Shown here: positions 7,212 through 15,621 of the stretch, piece after piece
Numbering within the stretch: position 1 is the stretch's first letter
Layout: each line of letters opens with the position of its first letter
Assembly (NCBI RefSeq): GCF_031393925.1
Contig: NZ_JANMWL010000013.1
Location: forward strand, 1 to 29,255
From: Methylibium sp031393925
GTDB lineage: Bacteria > Pseudomonadota > Gammaproteobacteria > Burkholderiales > Burkholderiaceae_C
Direction: 5' to 3'
DNA length: 29,255 nucleotides
Position numbers and translations under genes: made by a program
The notes under the pieces: generated by a model
The model's input: only the letters and a program-made list of their open reading frames with translations
Databases searched by the model: none
Told to the model about the DNA's origin: nothing

Positions 7212-8569
7212 CCACCGTGCTCGCGTTCCTTTTCACGCTCGCGCTCCTGATCGTCGTGCATGAGTACGGTCACTACCGCGTTGCGGTCGCATGCGGCGTC
7301 AAGGTGCTGCGCTTTTCGGTCGGATTCGGCCGTGTTGTCTGGCGCCGTCAGCGCGGCGAGACCGAGTTCGTGCTGTCGGCGCTGCCGCTGGGCGGCTACG
7401 TCAAGATGCTCGACGAGCGCGAAGGGGAGGTCGACCCGGCCGAGCGCGCGCGCGCCTTCAATAACCGGCCGCTCTGGCAACGCTCGGCCATCGTCGCCGC
7501 CGGCCCGGTCGCCAATTTGTTGCTCGCGGTGCTTCTGTTCGCGGCCTCGCACTGGGTGGGCGTAGAGGAGCCCAAGGCCGTCATCGGTTCACCCGTGGTC
7601 GGCAGCGTGGCCGCGCGCGCCGGCCTCGGGGCCGGCGATTGGGTACAGGCCGTGGTGGACGAAGACGGCGTGGTCGACCCGGTGCGTTCATTGAGCGACC
7701 TGAACTCGCAGGTCATTGAAGCGGCGCTGCGCGGCGAATCGCTCACGCTGCGCGTGAGCGATTCGCAAGGCCGCGGATCGCGCGACCTGCGCATGCCGCT
7801 TGAAGGCATCGACACGCGCGAGGTCAACGCCGAGCTGATGCGCCGCATCGGCCTGGCCGGCCCCTACAGCGAACCGCTGCTCGGCAAGCTGGTCGCCGGC
7901 GGCCCGGCCGAGCGCGCCGGCCTGCACCCGGGCGACCGCGTCCTCGCGGTCGATGCCGTGCCGGTGGTCGACGCCACTCGCTTGCGCGAGATGATCCGCG
8001 CCAGCTTGCAAGGGGCCACGGCACGTCCGATGGATTGGCTCGTGCAGCGCGAAGGCGCTCGCCTTGCGTTGACCGTGACGCCAAGCGTCGTCACCGAGCG
8101 CGGCCAGAACGTGGCGCGCATCGAGGCTTTCGTCGGCCGCCCGCCCGAAATGGTGCTGGTGCGCTATGGCCCGCTCGATGGCCTGACGCATGCGGCCAAG
8201 CGCACATGGGAGGTGTCGGTGCTGAGCTTGCGGATGCTCGGCAAGATGTTGATCGGCGAGGCCTCGCTCAAGAACCTGAGTGGTCCGCTCACGATCGCCG
8301 ACTATGCCGGCCAAACCGCGCAACTCGGCCTGGCTTATTACCTGGGCTTTCTCGCGCTCGTGAGTGTGAGTCTGGGCGTGCTCAATCTGCTGCCGTTGCC
8401 GATGCTCGACGGCGGACACCTCATGTATCATCTTTTCGAAGGAGTGACGGGGCGGCCGGTCTCGGACGTGTGGCTCGATCGGCTGCAACGTGGAGGGCTC
8501 GCCATCATGCTCGCCATGATGTCACTCGCCCTCTACAACGATGTGGCCCGCTTGCTGGGCCTTTACTGA
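7208..8569 (+). CDS. rseP: RseP-type site-2 intramembrane metalloprotease
   Basis: 453 residues. The zinc-binding HEYGH (residues 18-22) lies in the first membrane segment and the second active-site motif LPMLDGGHL near the C-terminus. Between them are two PDZ domains, with recognisable AARAGLGAGDWV and AERAGLHPGDRVL stretches. In the sigma-E pathway RseP cuts the membrane-bound anti-sigma factor after DegS; the family also removes signal-peptide remnants. The ATG overlaps the dxr stop by four bases, implying translational coupling. It lies directly before bamA, an order conserved in proteobacteria and consistent with outer-membrane stress control. Confidence 0.97.
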   Translation: MTTVLAFLFTLALLIVVHEYGHYRVAVACGVKVLRFSVGFGRVVWRRQRGETEFVLSALPLGGYVKMLDEREGEVDPAERARAFNNRPLWQRSAIVAAGPVANLLLAVLLFAASHWVGVEEPKAVIGSPVVGSVAARAGLGAGDWVQAVVDEDGVVDPVRSLSDLNSQVIEAALRGESLTLRVSDSQGRGSRDLRMPLEGIDTREVNAELMRRIGLAGPYSEPLLGKLVAGGPAERAGLHPGDRVLAVDAVPVVDATRLREMIRASLQGATARPMDWLVQREGARLALTVTPSVVTERGQNVARIEAFVGRPPEMVLVRYGPLDGLTHAAKRTWEVSVLSLRMLGKMLIGEASLKNLSGPLTIADYAGQTAQLGLAYYLGFLALVSVSLGVLNLLPLPMLDGGHLMYHLFEGVTGRPVSDVWLDRLQRGGLAIMLAMMSLALYNDVARLLGLY

Positions 8570-8573
8570 CCGC

Positions 8574-10916
8574 ATGTCCCCCTTCAGAGCGTCTTCCCCT
8601 GCGGCCCGTCCGCGCTCCCCTCGTTCGTTGTCGCGAGTCCTCCGTCCCGCCGTTCTGGCCGCTGCGCTGGCGTCGGTGCTGCATGTGCCGGCGGCCTGGG
8701 CGGTCGATCCGTTCACGCTCAAGGACATCCGCGTCGAGGGTCTTCAACGTGCCGACGCCGGCACCATTTTCGGTGCGCTGCCGTTTCGCATCGGCGACAC
8801 CTACAACGACGAGAAGGGCGCCGCTGCACTGCGCGCGTTGTTCGCCACGGGCCTGTTCAAGGACGTGCGGCTCGAGGTCGATGGCGACGTGGTGGTGGTG
8901 GTGGTGGAGGAGCGACCGATCATCCAGACGGTCGAGTTCATCGGTCTGAAGGAATTCGACAAGGACGCGCTCACCAAGTCGCTCAAGGATGTCGGCATCG
9001 GCCAAGGCCTGCCGTTCGACAGGGCGCTCGCCGACCGTGCCGAACAGGAGTTGAAGCGCCAGTACCTCACGCGCAGCCTCTACGGCGCCGAGGTCGTCAC
9101 CACGATCACGCCGGTCGAGCGCAACCGGGTCAATGTGAGCTTCACCGTCACCGAGGGCGAGGTCGCCAAGATCGGCGAGATCCGCGTCACCGGCAACAAG
9201 GTTTTCTCCGAAGGCACGTTGCTGGGCCAGTTCGAGCTGACGTCGAGCGGCTGGTTGACCTGGTACACCAAGACCGACCGCTACTCGCGCACCAAGCTCA
9301 ACGCCGATCTCGAGACGCTGCGCGCCTACTACCTCAATCGGGGGTACCTCGAGTTCAACATCGACTCGACGCAGGTTGCGATCTCGCCCGACAAGCAGCG
9401 CATTTCGATCAACATCAACGTCACCGAAGGCCAGCCCTACACGGTCACGGGCATCAAGCTCGAGGGCGACTTTCTCGGCAAGGAGGACGAGTTCAAGTCG
9501 CTTGTCGTGATCAAGCCCGGCGAGGCCTACCGCGCCGAGACGGTGGCCGAGACGACGCGACGCTTCACCGAGTTCTATGGCAACTTTGGCTATGCGTTTG
9601 CACGCGTGGAGCCGCGCACCGAGATCGACCGCGCCACCGGTCGCGTGGAGATCGTGTTGGTCGGCGATCCGAGCCGGCGCGTCTACGTGCGCCGCGTCAA
9701 CGTGGCGGGCAACACGCGCACCCGCGACGAGGTGGTGCGCCGAGAATTCCGTCAGTTCGAGTCGTCCTGGTACGACGGGCGCCGCATCAAGCTCTCACGC
9801 GACCGGGTCGACCGCCTGGGCTACTTCAGCGAAGTCAACGTCGACACCGCCGAGGTGCCGGGCGCGCTAGACCAGGTCGACATCACCGCCGAGGTGAAGG
9901 AAAAGCCCACCGGCAACTTGCAGCTCGGCGCGGGTTTTTCCAGCGCCGACAAGCTGTCGCTCACCTTCGGCATTCGCCAGGACAACATCTTCGGCAGCGG
10001 CAACTACCTGGGGTTCGAGGTCAACACCAGCCGCTTCAACCGCAACTTCGTCATCAGCACCGTCGACCCCTACTTCACCATCGACGGCATCTCGCGTGCC
10101 ATCGACCTCTTCTACCGCACCAGCAAGCCGATCAACAGCCAAGGCGAGCAATACACGCTCGTCACGCCGGGCATGGCGATCCGCTTCGGCGTGCCGTTCT
10201 CCGAGTTCGACACGGTGTTCTTCGGCGTCGGCTGGGAGCGCACCGAGATCCGTGCCGGCGCATCGATTCCGAACAACTACTTCCTCTACCGCGAAGCCTT
10301 TGGCGACAGGAGCGACAGCCTGCCGCTCACGGTCGGCTGGCAGCGCGATGGCCGCGACAGCGCCCTCGTGCCCAACAAGGGGCGCTACCAGCGGCTTTCC
10401 GCCGAATGGAGCGTGGCGCTCGACACGCGCTACCTGCGCGCCAACTACCAGTTCCAGCAGTGGGTTCCGCTGTCCAAGCGCTTCACACTCGGCCTGAACG
10501 CCGAGGCCGGCTACGGCAAGGGCTTTGGTGGCAGGCCGTACCCGATCTTCAAGAACTTCTACGGCGGCGGTCTTGGCTCGGTGCGCGGCTTCGACCAGGG
10601 CTCGCTCGGACCGGTCGACGTGACCGGCGCCTACATCGGTGGAAATCGGCGCCTGAACCTCAATGCCGAGTTCTACGTGCCGGTGCCGGGCTCTGGCAAC
10701 GACCGCACGCTGCGCCTGTTCGGCTATCTCGATGCGGGCAACGTGTGGGGAGAGAACGAGAAACTCAGCTTCAACGAGCTGCGCTCCGCGGCGGGCGTCG
10801 GCTTGAGCTGGGTATCGCCGGTCGGGCCTTTGAAACTCAGCTACGGATCACCGTTGAAAAAATTCTCGCAGGATAGAATTCAACGCTTCCAATTCCAGAT
10901 CGGGACCGCGTTCTGA
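8574..10916 (+). CDS. bamA: Outer membrane protein assembly factor BamA
   Basis: 780 residues: signal peptide (cleavage predicted after AWA, residue 43, with an unusually long basic n-region), five POTRA domains starting at FTLKDIRVEGLQR, then an Omp85 beta-barrel with the conserved loop-6 motif SVRGFDQGSLGP and a terminal phenylalanine (QFQIGTAF), the usual outer-membrane insertion signature. It is the core of the BAM complex that folds outer-membrane proteins. POTRA1 contains a run of six valines encoded by a GTG repeat at about 8889-8906. The start lies four bases after the rseP stop. The stop overlaps the skp ATG by one base. Confidence 0.98.
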   Translation: MSPFRASSPAARPRSPRSLSRVLRPAVLAAALASVLHVPAAWAVDPFTLKDIRVEGLQRADAGTIFGALPFRIGDTYNDEKGAAALRALFATGLFKDVRLEVDGDVVVVVVEERPIIQTVEFIGLKEFDKDALTKSLKDVGIGQGLPFDRALADRAEQELKRQYLTRSLYGAEVVTTITPVERNRVNVSFTVTEGEVAKIGEIRVTGNKVFSEGTLLGQFELTSSGWLTWYTKTDRYSRTKLNADLETLRAYYLNRGYLEFNIDSTQVAISPDKQRISININVTEGQPYTVTGIKLEGDFLGKEDEFKSLVVIKPGEAYRAETVAETTRRFTEFYGNFGYAFARVEPRTEIDRATGRVEIVLVGDPSRRVYVRRVNVAGNTRTRDEVVRREFRQFESSWYDGRRIKLSRDRVDRLGYFSEVNVDTAEVPGALDQVDITAEVKEKPTGNLQLGAGFSSADKLSLTFGIRQDNIFGSGNYLGFEVNTSRFNRNFVISTVDPYFTIDGISRAIDLFYRTSKPINSQGEQYTLVTPGMAIRFGVPFSEFDTVFFGVGWERTEIRAGASIPNNYFLYREAFGDRSDSLPLTVGWQRDGRDSALVPNKGRYQRLSAEWSVALDTRYLRANYQFQQWVPLSKRFTLGLNAEAGYGKGFGGRPYPIFKNFYGGGLGSVRGFDQGSLGPVDVTGAYIGGNRRLNLNAEFYVPVPGSGNDRTLRLFGYLDAGNVWGENEKLSFNELRSAAGVGLSWVSPVGPLKLSYGSPLKKFSQDRIQRFQFQIGTAF
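10874..10879 (+). promoter_or_regulatory. Possible -10 element of an internal skp promoter
   Basis: TAGAAT lies in an A+T-rich dip at the end of bamA, 36 bases before the skp start. A weak CCGTTG (10851-10856) is 17 bases upstream. This would allow skp to be transcribed separately, but the surrounding bases are also bamA codons, so the match may be chance. Confidence 0.25.
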
Positions 10917-11425
10917 TGAAGACCTTTTCCCTGAATTCGATGCTCGTTGCTGCCGTTTTGGCAGCAAACGTCACAGCGGCCCCGGCCCAGGAATTGAAGA
11001 TCGGCTACGTGAACAGCGAGCGCGTTTTGCGCGACGCCGCGCCGGCCAAGGCGGCGCAGGCCAAGCTGGAGTCCGAGTTCTCCAAGCGCGAAAAGGAACT
11101 CGCCGACACCGCGGCGCGCGTCAAGTCGGCGTCCGACAAACTCGAAAAAGAAGCGCCGACCCTTGCCGAAAGCGAACGCGGACGCCGCCAGCGCGAGCTG
11201 GTCGAGCAAGACCGCGAGTTCCAGCGCAAGCGTCGCGAGTTCCAGGAAGACCTTAACCAGCGCAAGAACGAAGAGCTGTCCGGCGTGGTCGAGCGCGCCA
11301 ACCGCGTGATCAAGCAGATCTTCGAGACCGAGAAGTACGACGTCATCCTCCAGGAAGCGGTGTTCGCCGGTCCGCGCGTCGACATCACCGACAAGGTGAT
11401 CAAGGCGCTCAACAGCGCCAAGTGA
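10916..11425 (+). CDS. skp: Periplasmic chaperone Skp/OmpH
   Basis: 169 residues with a cleavable signal peptide (to about residue 24, ...TAAPA), then LKIGYVNSERVLRDA, which matches the start of the mature Skp beta-strand. A long charged coiled-coil follows (about residues 45-130, rich in K, E, R and Q), and a C-terminal segment, YDVILQEAVFAGPRVDITDKVIKAL, closes the trimerisation body. Skp holds unfolded outer-membrane proteins in the periplasm and delivers them to BamA, whose gene is immediately upstream (TGATG overlap). Length and context are typical. Confidence 0.96.
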   Translation: MKTFSLNSMLVAAVLAANVTAAPAQELKIGYVNSERVLRDAAPAKAAQAKLESEFSKREKELADTAARVKSASDKLEKEAPTLAESERGRRQRELVEQDREFQRKRREFQEDLNQRKNEELSGVVERANRVIKQIFETEKYDVILQEAVFAGPRVDITDKVIKALNSAK

Positions 11426-11448
11426 CATGACGACCGTTCGGCCGCGCG

Positions 11449-12561
11449 GTGACTGAGCACGCGGTCGCCCTTGGCGAGATCGTCGCTGCACTGGGCGGCG
11501 ACCTGGTTGGTGAGCGTGCCCACGCGCGGCAGGTCACCCGCATCGGCCCCCTCGAAGACGCCACGGCGTCGACCATTTCCTTTCTCGCCAACCCGCGCTA
11601 TCGGGCCCAGCTCGCAAGCACCTCGGCTGGCTGCGTCATCGTCGCGCCGGCCCTTGGTGAAGAGGCGGCGGCGCGCGGCGCGGCGATCGTCACACCCGAC
11701 CCTTACCTTTACTTTGCCCGGCTGACACAGTGGTGGGCCGCGCGCGTGCGACCGGGCGCCGTGCCAGGTTTGCACGTGAGCGCCGTGGTCGATCCAGCGG
11801 CATGCATCGGCCTCGGCGCGAGCATCGGAGCGCTGTCCGTCATCGAAGCGGGCGCGCGGATCGGTGATGGCGCGGTGATCGGCGCGCAGTGCTTCGTTGG
11901 TCGCGACGCGCGCATCGGCGCCGGCACGCGGCTGCATCCGCGCGTCACCTTCGGTTTTGAATGCACGATCGGCATGCGCGGCATCGTTCACAGCGGCGCC
12001 GTCATCGGCGCCGACGGTTTTGGTTTCGCGCCGACGCGTGAGCTGGGCTACGTGAAGATCGAGCAGCTCGGCGCAGTGCGCATTGGCGACGACGTCGAGA
12101 TCGGCGCCAACACCTGCATCGACCGCGGCACCTTGGGCGACACCGTGGTCGGTGATGGCGTGAAGCTCGACAACCTGATCCAGATCGCGCACAACGTGCG
12201 CATCGGACGTGGCACGGCCATGGCGGGTTGCTCTGCCGTGGCGGGCAGCACGCGCATCGGCGAGCGCTGCACCATCGGCGGCGGCGCCGGCATCCTGGGG
12301 CACCTAACGCTCGCCGACGACGTGCATATCTCGGCGCAAAGCACTGTCAGCCGCTCGATTGCCAAGCCGGGCGTGTACACCGGCTTCTTTCCGCTCGACG
12401 ACAATCGCGCCTGGGAAAAAAACGCGGTCACCTTGCGCCAGCTCCATGCGCTGCGCGAGCGGGTGAGGCAGTTGGAGCGAGCGGCTCGAGCGGGCCAAGC
12501 GCCCTCGGTTACGCAACAAGAACAAGAACCGCAGCCACCCGGCCGCGACACGACACCATGA
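11449..12561 (+). CDS. lpxD: UDP-3-O-(3-hydroxyacyl)glucosamine N-acyltransferase
   Basis: 370 residues from a GTG start 23 bases after skp; the ATG at 11427 is out of frame. An N-terminal uridine-binding domain (ATASTISFLANPRYRAQL) precedes a left-handed beta-helix built from [I/V]G-x4 hexapeptide repeats (residues ~105-300). The catalytic-histidine motif is NLIQIAHNVRIG. It adds the second hydroxyacyl chain in lipid A synthesis. The C-terminus ends in a helix and an unusual glutamine/proline-rich tail. The stop codon overlaps the fabZ start (ATGA). Confidence 0.96.
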   Translation: MTEHAVALGEIVAALGGDLVGERAHARQVTRIGPLEDATASTISFLANPRYRAQLASTSAGCVIVAPALGEEAAARGAAIVTPDPYLYFARLTQWWAARVRPGAVPGLHVSAVVDPAACIGLGASIGALSVIEAGARIGDGAVIGAQCFVGRDARIGAGTRLHPRVTFGFECTIGMRGIVHSGAVIGADGFGFAPTRELGYVKIEQLGAVRIGDDVEIGANTCIDRGTLGDTVVGDGVKLDNLIQIAHNVRIGRGTAMAGCSAVAGSTRIGERCTIGGGAGILGHLTLADDVHISAQSTVSRSIAKPGVYTGFFPLDDNRAWEKNAVTLRQLHALRERVRQLERAARAGQAPSVTQQEQEPQPPGRDTTP

Positions 12562-12998
12562 TGGACATCCACCAGATCCTCGAGAAGTTGCCCCACCGTT
12601 ATCCGATCCTGCTGGTCGATCGCGTGCTGGAGATCGAACCCGGCAAGCGCATCAAGGCGCTCAAGAACGTGTCGATCAACGAGCCTTATTTCGTGGGCCA
12701 TTTCCCGCACCGCCCGGTGATGCCGGGCGTGCTGATGCTCGAGGCGCTCGCGCAGGCCGCCGCGCTGCTGAGCTTTTCGGACGACACGCTGCGCAGCAGC
12801 AAGAACTCGGTCATCTATTTCGTTGGGATCGACGGCGCCCGGTTCAAACGGCCGGTCGAACCCGGCGACCAGCTCATCCTCGAAGTCGAGGTGGATCGCA
12901 TCAAGTCCGGCATTCACAAGTTCAAAGCGCGCGCCAAGGTAGGTGACGCACTCGCGTGCGAGGCGCAGCTCATGTGCACGATGCGCAGCATCGCCTGA
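12558..12998 (+). CDS. fabZ: 3-hydroxyacyl-[ACP] dehydratase FabZ
   Basis: 146 residues of hot-dog fold. The motif YFVGHFPHRPVMPGVLMLEALAQ carries the catalytic histidine (H48) and glutamate (E62). It dehydrates 3-hydroxyacyl-ACP in fatty acid elongation and competes with LpxA/LpxD for the same 3-hydroxyacyl-ACP pool, which explains its fixed place between the lpx genes. Two consecutive ATG codons (12558, 12561) are both possible starts. The first overlaps the lpxD stop and is taken here. Confidence 0.97.
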   Translation: MMDIHQILEKLPHRYPILLVDRVLEIEPGKRIKALKNVSINEPYFVGHFPHRPVMPGVLMLEALAQAAALLSFSDDTLRSSKNSVIYFVGIDGARFKRPVEPGDQLILEVEVDRIKSGIHKFKARAKVGDALACEAQLMCTMRSIA

Positions 12999-13014
12999 TG
13001 CGCAAGAACGGGCA

Positions 13015-13818
13015 ATGAGCGCGGCCCTCGTTCACCCGAGTGCGATCGTCGATCCGGGCGCCCGGCTCGGCGCGGGTGTGCAGGTCGGGCCTTATGCGGT
13101 GATCGGCGCGCAGGTGGTGATCGGCGAGAACACGACGGTCGGCGCGCATTGCGTCATCGAGGGCCACACCACGATCGGTCGCGACAACCGCATCTGGCAG
13201 TTCTGCTCCATCGGGGCGGCGCCGCAGGACATGAAGTACGCGGGCGAGCCGACGCGGCTCGAGATCGGCGAGCGCAACACCATCCGCGAGTTCTGCACCT
13301 TCAATCGCGGCACCGCGCAGGACGGCGGCGTGACGCGCGTGGGCGACGACAACTGGGTCATGGCCTACGTTCACGTCGCGCACGACGTGCAGCTCGGCAA
13401 CCGCTGCATCCTTGCCAACAACGCCACGCTCGCAGGCCACGTGCAGGTGGGCGATTGGGTGATCGTCGGCGGCCTCACCGGCGTCCACCAGTTCGTGAAG
13501 ATCGGCGCGCACGCGATGGCGGGTTTTCAAACGGCGCTGTCGCAGGACGTGCCGCCTTTCATGATGGTCGACGGCAATCCGGCCAAGGTGCATGGCTTCA
13601 ATATCGAAGGCCTGCGGCGACGCGGCTTCTCCGCCGAGCGCATCGCACAGGTCAAGCAGATCCACCGCTTGCTCTACCGCAATGGCCTGACCCTGGAGCA
13701 GGCCAAGGCCGAAATCGGCACGCTGGGGGCGTTGATGCCGGCCGGCGACGAGCGAGCGGCCGACGTGCAGGCCATGCTCGACTTCCTCGGTGCTTCGCGC
13801 CGCGGCATCGTCCGCTAG
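13015..13818 (+). CDS. lpxA: UDP-N-acetylglucosamine O-acyltransferase
   Basis: 267 residues. The N-terminus VHPSAIVDPGARLGAGVQVG opens a left-handed beta-helix of hexapeptide repeats, and the catalytic histidine is in AYVHVAHDVQLG (H123, equivalent to His125 of E. coli). HQFVKIG and the C-terminal helical domain with RRRGFS and YRNGLTLEQA complete the family pattern. It performs the first acylation of lipid A synthesis. The ATG at 13015 lies 16 bases after the fabZ stop; the open frame extends upstream inside fabZ without family similarity. Confidence 0.97.
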   Translation: MSAALVHPSAIVDPGARLGAGVQVGPYAVIGAQVVIGENTTVGAHCVIEGHTTIGRDNRIWQFCSIGAAPQDMKYAGEPTRLEIGERNTIREFCTFNRGTAQDGGVTRVGDDNWVMAYVHVAHDVQLGNRCILANNATLAGHVQVGDWVIVGGLTGVHQFVKIGAHAMAGFQTALSQDVPPFMMVDGNPAKVHGFNIEGLRRRGFSAERIAQVKQIHRLLYRNGLTLEQAKAEIGTLGALMPAGDERAADVQAMLDFLGASRRGIVR

Positions 13819-13844
13819 CGCGGCGCCTGCTTGTGCATACGCAA

Positions 13845-14975
13845 ATGCGACTCGGCATGGTCGCCGGCGAGGCGTCGGGAGACTTGCTCGCCGCGTTGTT
13901 GATGGGCGGCTTGAAGTCGCGCTGGCCCGCGCTGCAGGCCGCCGGCATCGGCGGGCCGCGCATGGCGGCCGAGGGCTTCGACGCCTGGTGGCCGAGCGAG
14001 CGGCTGGCGGTGCATGGCTACGCCGAAGCCTTGAAGGTCTATCGCCAACTCGTGGCGTTGCGCCGCGAACTCGGCGACCGTTTGCTGGCCGAACGGCCGG
14101 CGGCCTTTATCGGCATCGACGCGCCCGACTTCAACCTTGGCCTGGAAGCGCGGCTCAAGTCGGCGGGCCTGAAGACGGTTCACTTTGTCTGCCCTTCGAT
14201 CTGGGCCTGGCGCGGTGGGCGCGCGGGCAAGCTCGCCGCCTCGGCCGACCATGTGCTGTGCGTGTTCCCGTTCGAGCCCGCCTTGCTCGCCAGGGCGGGT
14301 GTGTCCGCGAGCTATGTGGGCCATCCGCTGGCCGACGCCATACCGCTCGAGCCACCGCGGGCGGCGGCGCGCGCTGCCCTCGGCCTGGGCGAGCGCGACG
14401 TGGTCGTGGCGGTGTTGCCAGGCTCGCGCCGCGGCGAGGTGCGGCACATCGCGCCCGCCTTCGTGCGCGCCGCGCAGCGCCTGGTGGCGGCGCGGCCGGA
14501 CGTGCGCTGCGTGCTCTCGGTCGCGCCCGGCTTGCGAGCGGCCATCGAGCAAGTCGTGGCCGAGGCCGGCGCGCACGATGCGGTGCGGCTCGTCGATGGT
14601 CGTTCGCACGAGGTGCTCGCGGCCAGCGACGTGGTGATGGTCGCCAGCGGAACGGCCACGCTCGAGGCGGCGCTGTTCAAACGCCCGATGGTCGTGGGCT
14701 ACCGCATGGCGTGGCTCTCCTGGCAGATCATGAGTCGCATGCGCTACCAGCCCTGGGTCGCGCTGCCCAATGTGCTGGCCGGTGAGTTCGTGGTGCCCGA
14801 GTTGCTGCAGGACGCTCTCACGCCCGAGGCCTTGGCCGCCGAGGTGCTGCGCTGGCTCGACGACCGACCGGGGGCGGAGCGCATTGCGCACCGATTTCAC
14901 GCGCTTCACCTGAGCCTCGAGCGCGACACCGCGCGCGCTGCCACCGAGGCCATCGCGCGGCTCATCGATGCCTGA
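13845..14975 (+). CDS. lpxB: Lipid-A-disaccharide synthase
   Basis: About 376 residues of the GT19 family. The start MRLGMVAGEASGDLLAA carries the conserved VAGEASGD motif; HFVCPSIWAWR, YVGHPLAD, LPGSRRGEV and VASGTATLEAAL are diagnostic. It joins UDP-diacylglucosamine and lipid X to form the lipid A disaccharide at the inner membrane. The ATG at 13845 is chosen by homology; a GTG at 13833 would add four residues, and no ribosome site decides between them. The 3' end overlaps rnhB by eight bases. Confidence 0.96.
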   Translation: MRLGMVAGEASGDLLAALLMGGLKSRWPALQAAGIGGPRMAAEGFDAWWPSERLAVHGYAEALKVYRQLVALRRELGDRLLAERPAAFIGIDAPDFNLGLEARLKSAGLKTVHFVCPSIWAWRGGRAGKLAASADHVLCVFPFEPALLARAGVSASYVGHPLADAIPLEPPRAAARAALGLGERDVVVAVLPGSRRGEVRHIAPAFVRAAQRLVAARPDVRCVLSVAPGLRAAIEQVVAEAGAHDAVRLVDGRSHEVLAASDVVMVASGTATLEAALFKRPMVVGYRMAWLSWQIMSRMRYQPWVALPNVLAGEFVVPELLQDALTPEALAAEVLRWLDDRPGAERIAHRFHALHLSLERDTARAATEAIARLIDA

Positions 14976-15621
14976 GCCACGCCGCCGCAGGCCGAGCTTG
15001 CCGGAGCAACTCGGCTTGTGCTGGGACGTGCCCGGCTTGATGGCCGGGGTGGACGAAGCCGGGCGCGGCCCGCTTGCCGGCCCGGTGATCGCCGCCGCGG
15101 TGATCCTCGACGACGCCGTGTGCATCCGCGGCCTGGCCGACTCCAAGGTGCTGAGCCCTGCCACGCGCGAGCGTCTGTACGACGAGATTCGCGCCAAGGC
15201 GCTGTGCTGCAGCGTCGGCGAGGCCAGCGTCGAAGAGATCGACCGGCTCAACATCCTGCAGGCTACCTTGCTGGCCATGCGGCGCGCGGTCGACGGCTTG
15301 CGCCTGGTGCCGGCCCGGGTGCTGATCGACGGCAACCGGCTGCCGGTGTTGCGCATGCCGGCCCAGGCCATCGTCGGTGGCGACGCCTTCGTGCAGGCGA
15401 TCTCGGCGGCGTCGATCATCGCCAAGGTGCACCGCGACCGCCTGTGCCTGCAACTCGACGCGCTACATCCGCACTATGGCTTTGCCGAACACAAGGGCTA
15501 CCCGACGCGTGACCACCTGGCTGCGCTGCGCACCCACGGTGCCTGCGTCGCACATCGCCGCAGTTTCAGGCCGGTGCGCGAGGTGCTCGGCCTGAGCGCC
15601 TTCGAGGACGACACGACATGA
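14968..15621 (+). CDS. rnhB: Ribonuclease HII
   Basis: 217 residues. The motif AGVDEAGRGPLAGPV (D29, E30), LIDGN and GGDAFVQAISAASIIAKVHRD supply the DEDD-type acidic residues that bind the two metal ions, and HPHYGFAEHKGYPTRDH is the C-terminal signature. It removes ribonucleotides from DNA and RNA-DNA hybrids. The start overlaps the lpxB end and the stop overlaps the next gene (ATGA), so it belongs to the same transcript. The lpxB-rnhB linkage is common in proteobacteria. Confidence 0.97.
   Translation: MPEPRRRRPSLPEQLGLCWDVPGLMAGVDEAGRGPLAGPVIAAAVILDDAVCIRGLADSKVLSPATRERLYDEIRAKALCCSVGEASVEEIDRLNILQATLLAMRRAVDGLRLVPARVLIDGNRLPVLRMPAQAIVGGDAFVQAISAASIIAKVHRDRLCLQLDALHPHYGFAEHKGYPTRDHLAALRTHGACVAHRRSFRPVREVLGLSAFEDDTT

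Noticed and set aside
8889..8906. GTG trinucleotide repeat as a possible phase-variable microsatellite
   Set aside because: It encodes a valine strand of POTRA1 that is normally valine-rich, and changes in unit number would stay in frame, so no on-off switching is expected.
11749..12360. Internal repetitiveness in lpxD (and lpxA) as a DNA repeat array
   Set aside because: It reflects the hexapeptide repeats of the left-handed beta-helix fold; the DNA units are degenerate and not a CRISPR or tandem array.
13815..15425. A 536-codon open frame on the minus strand opposite lpxB and rnhB
   Set aside because: It spans two real plus-strand genes and shows no family motif; long antisense frames are expected at this G+C content.
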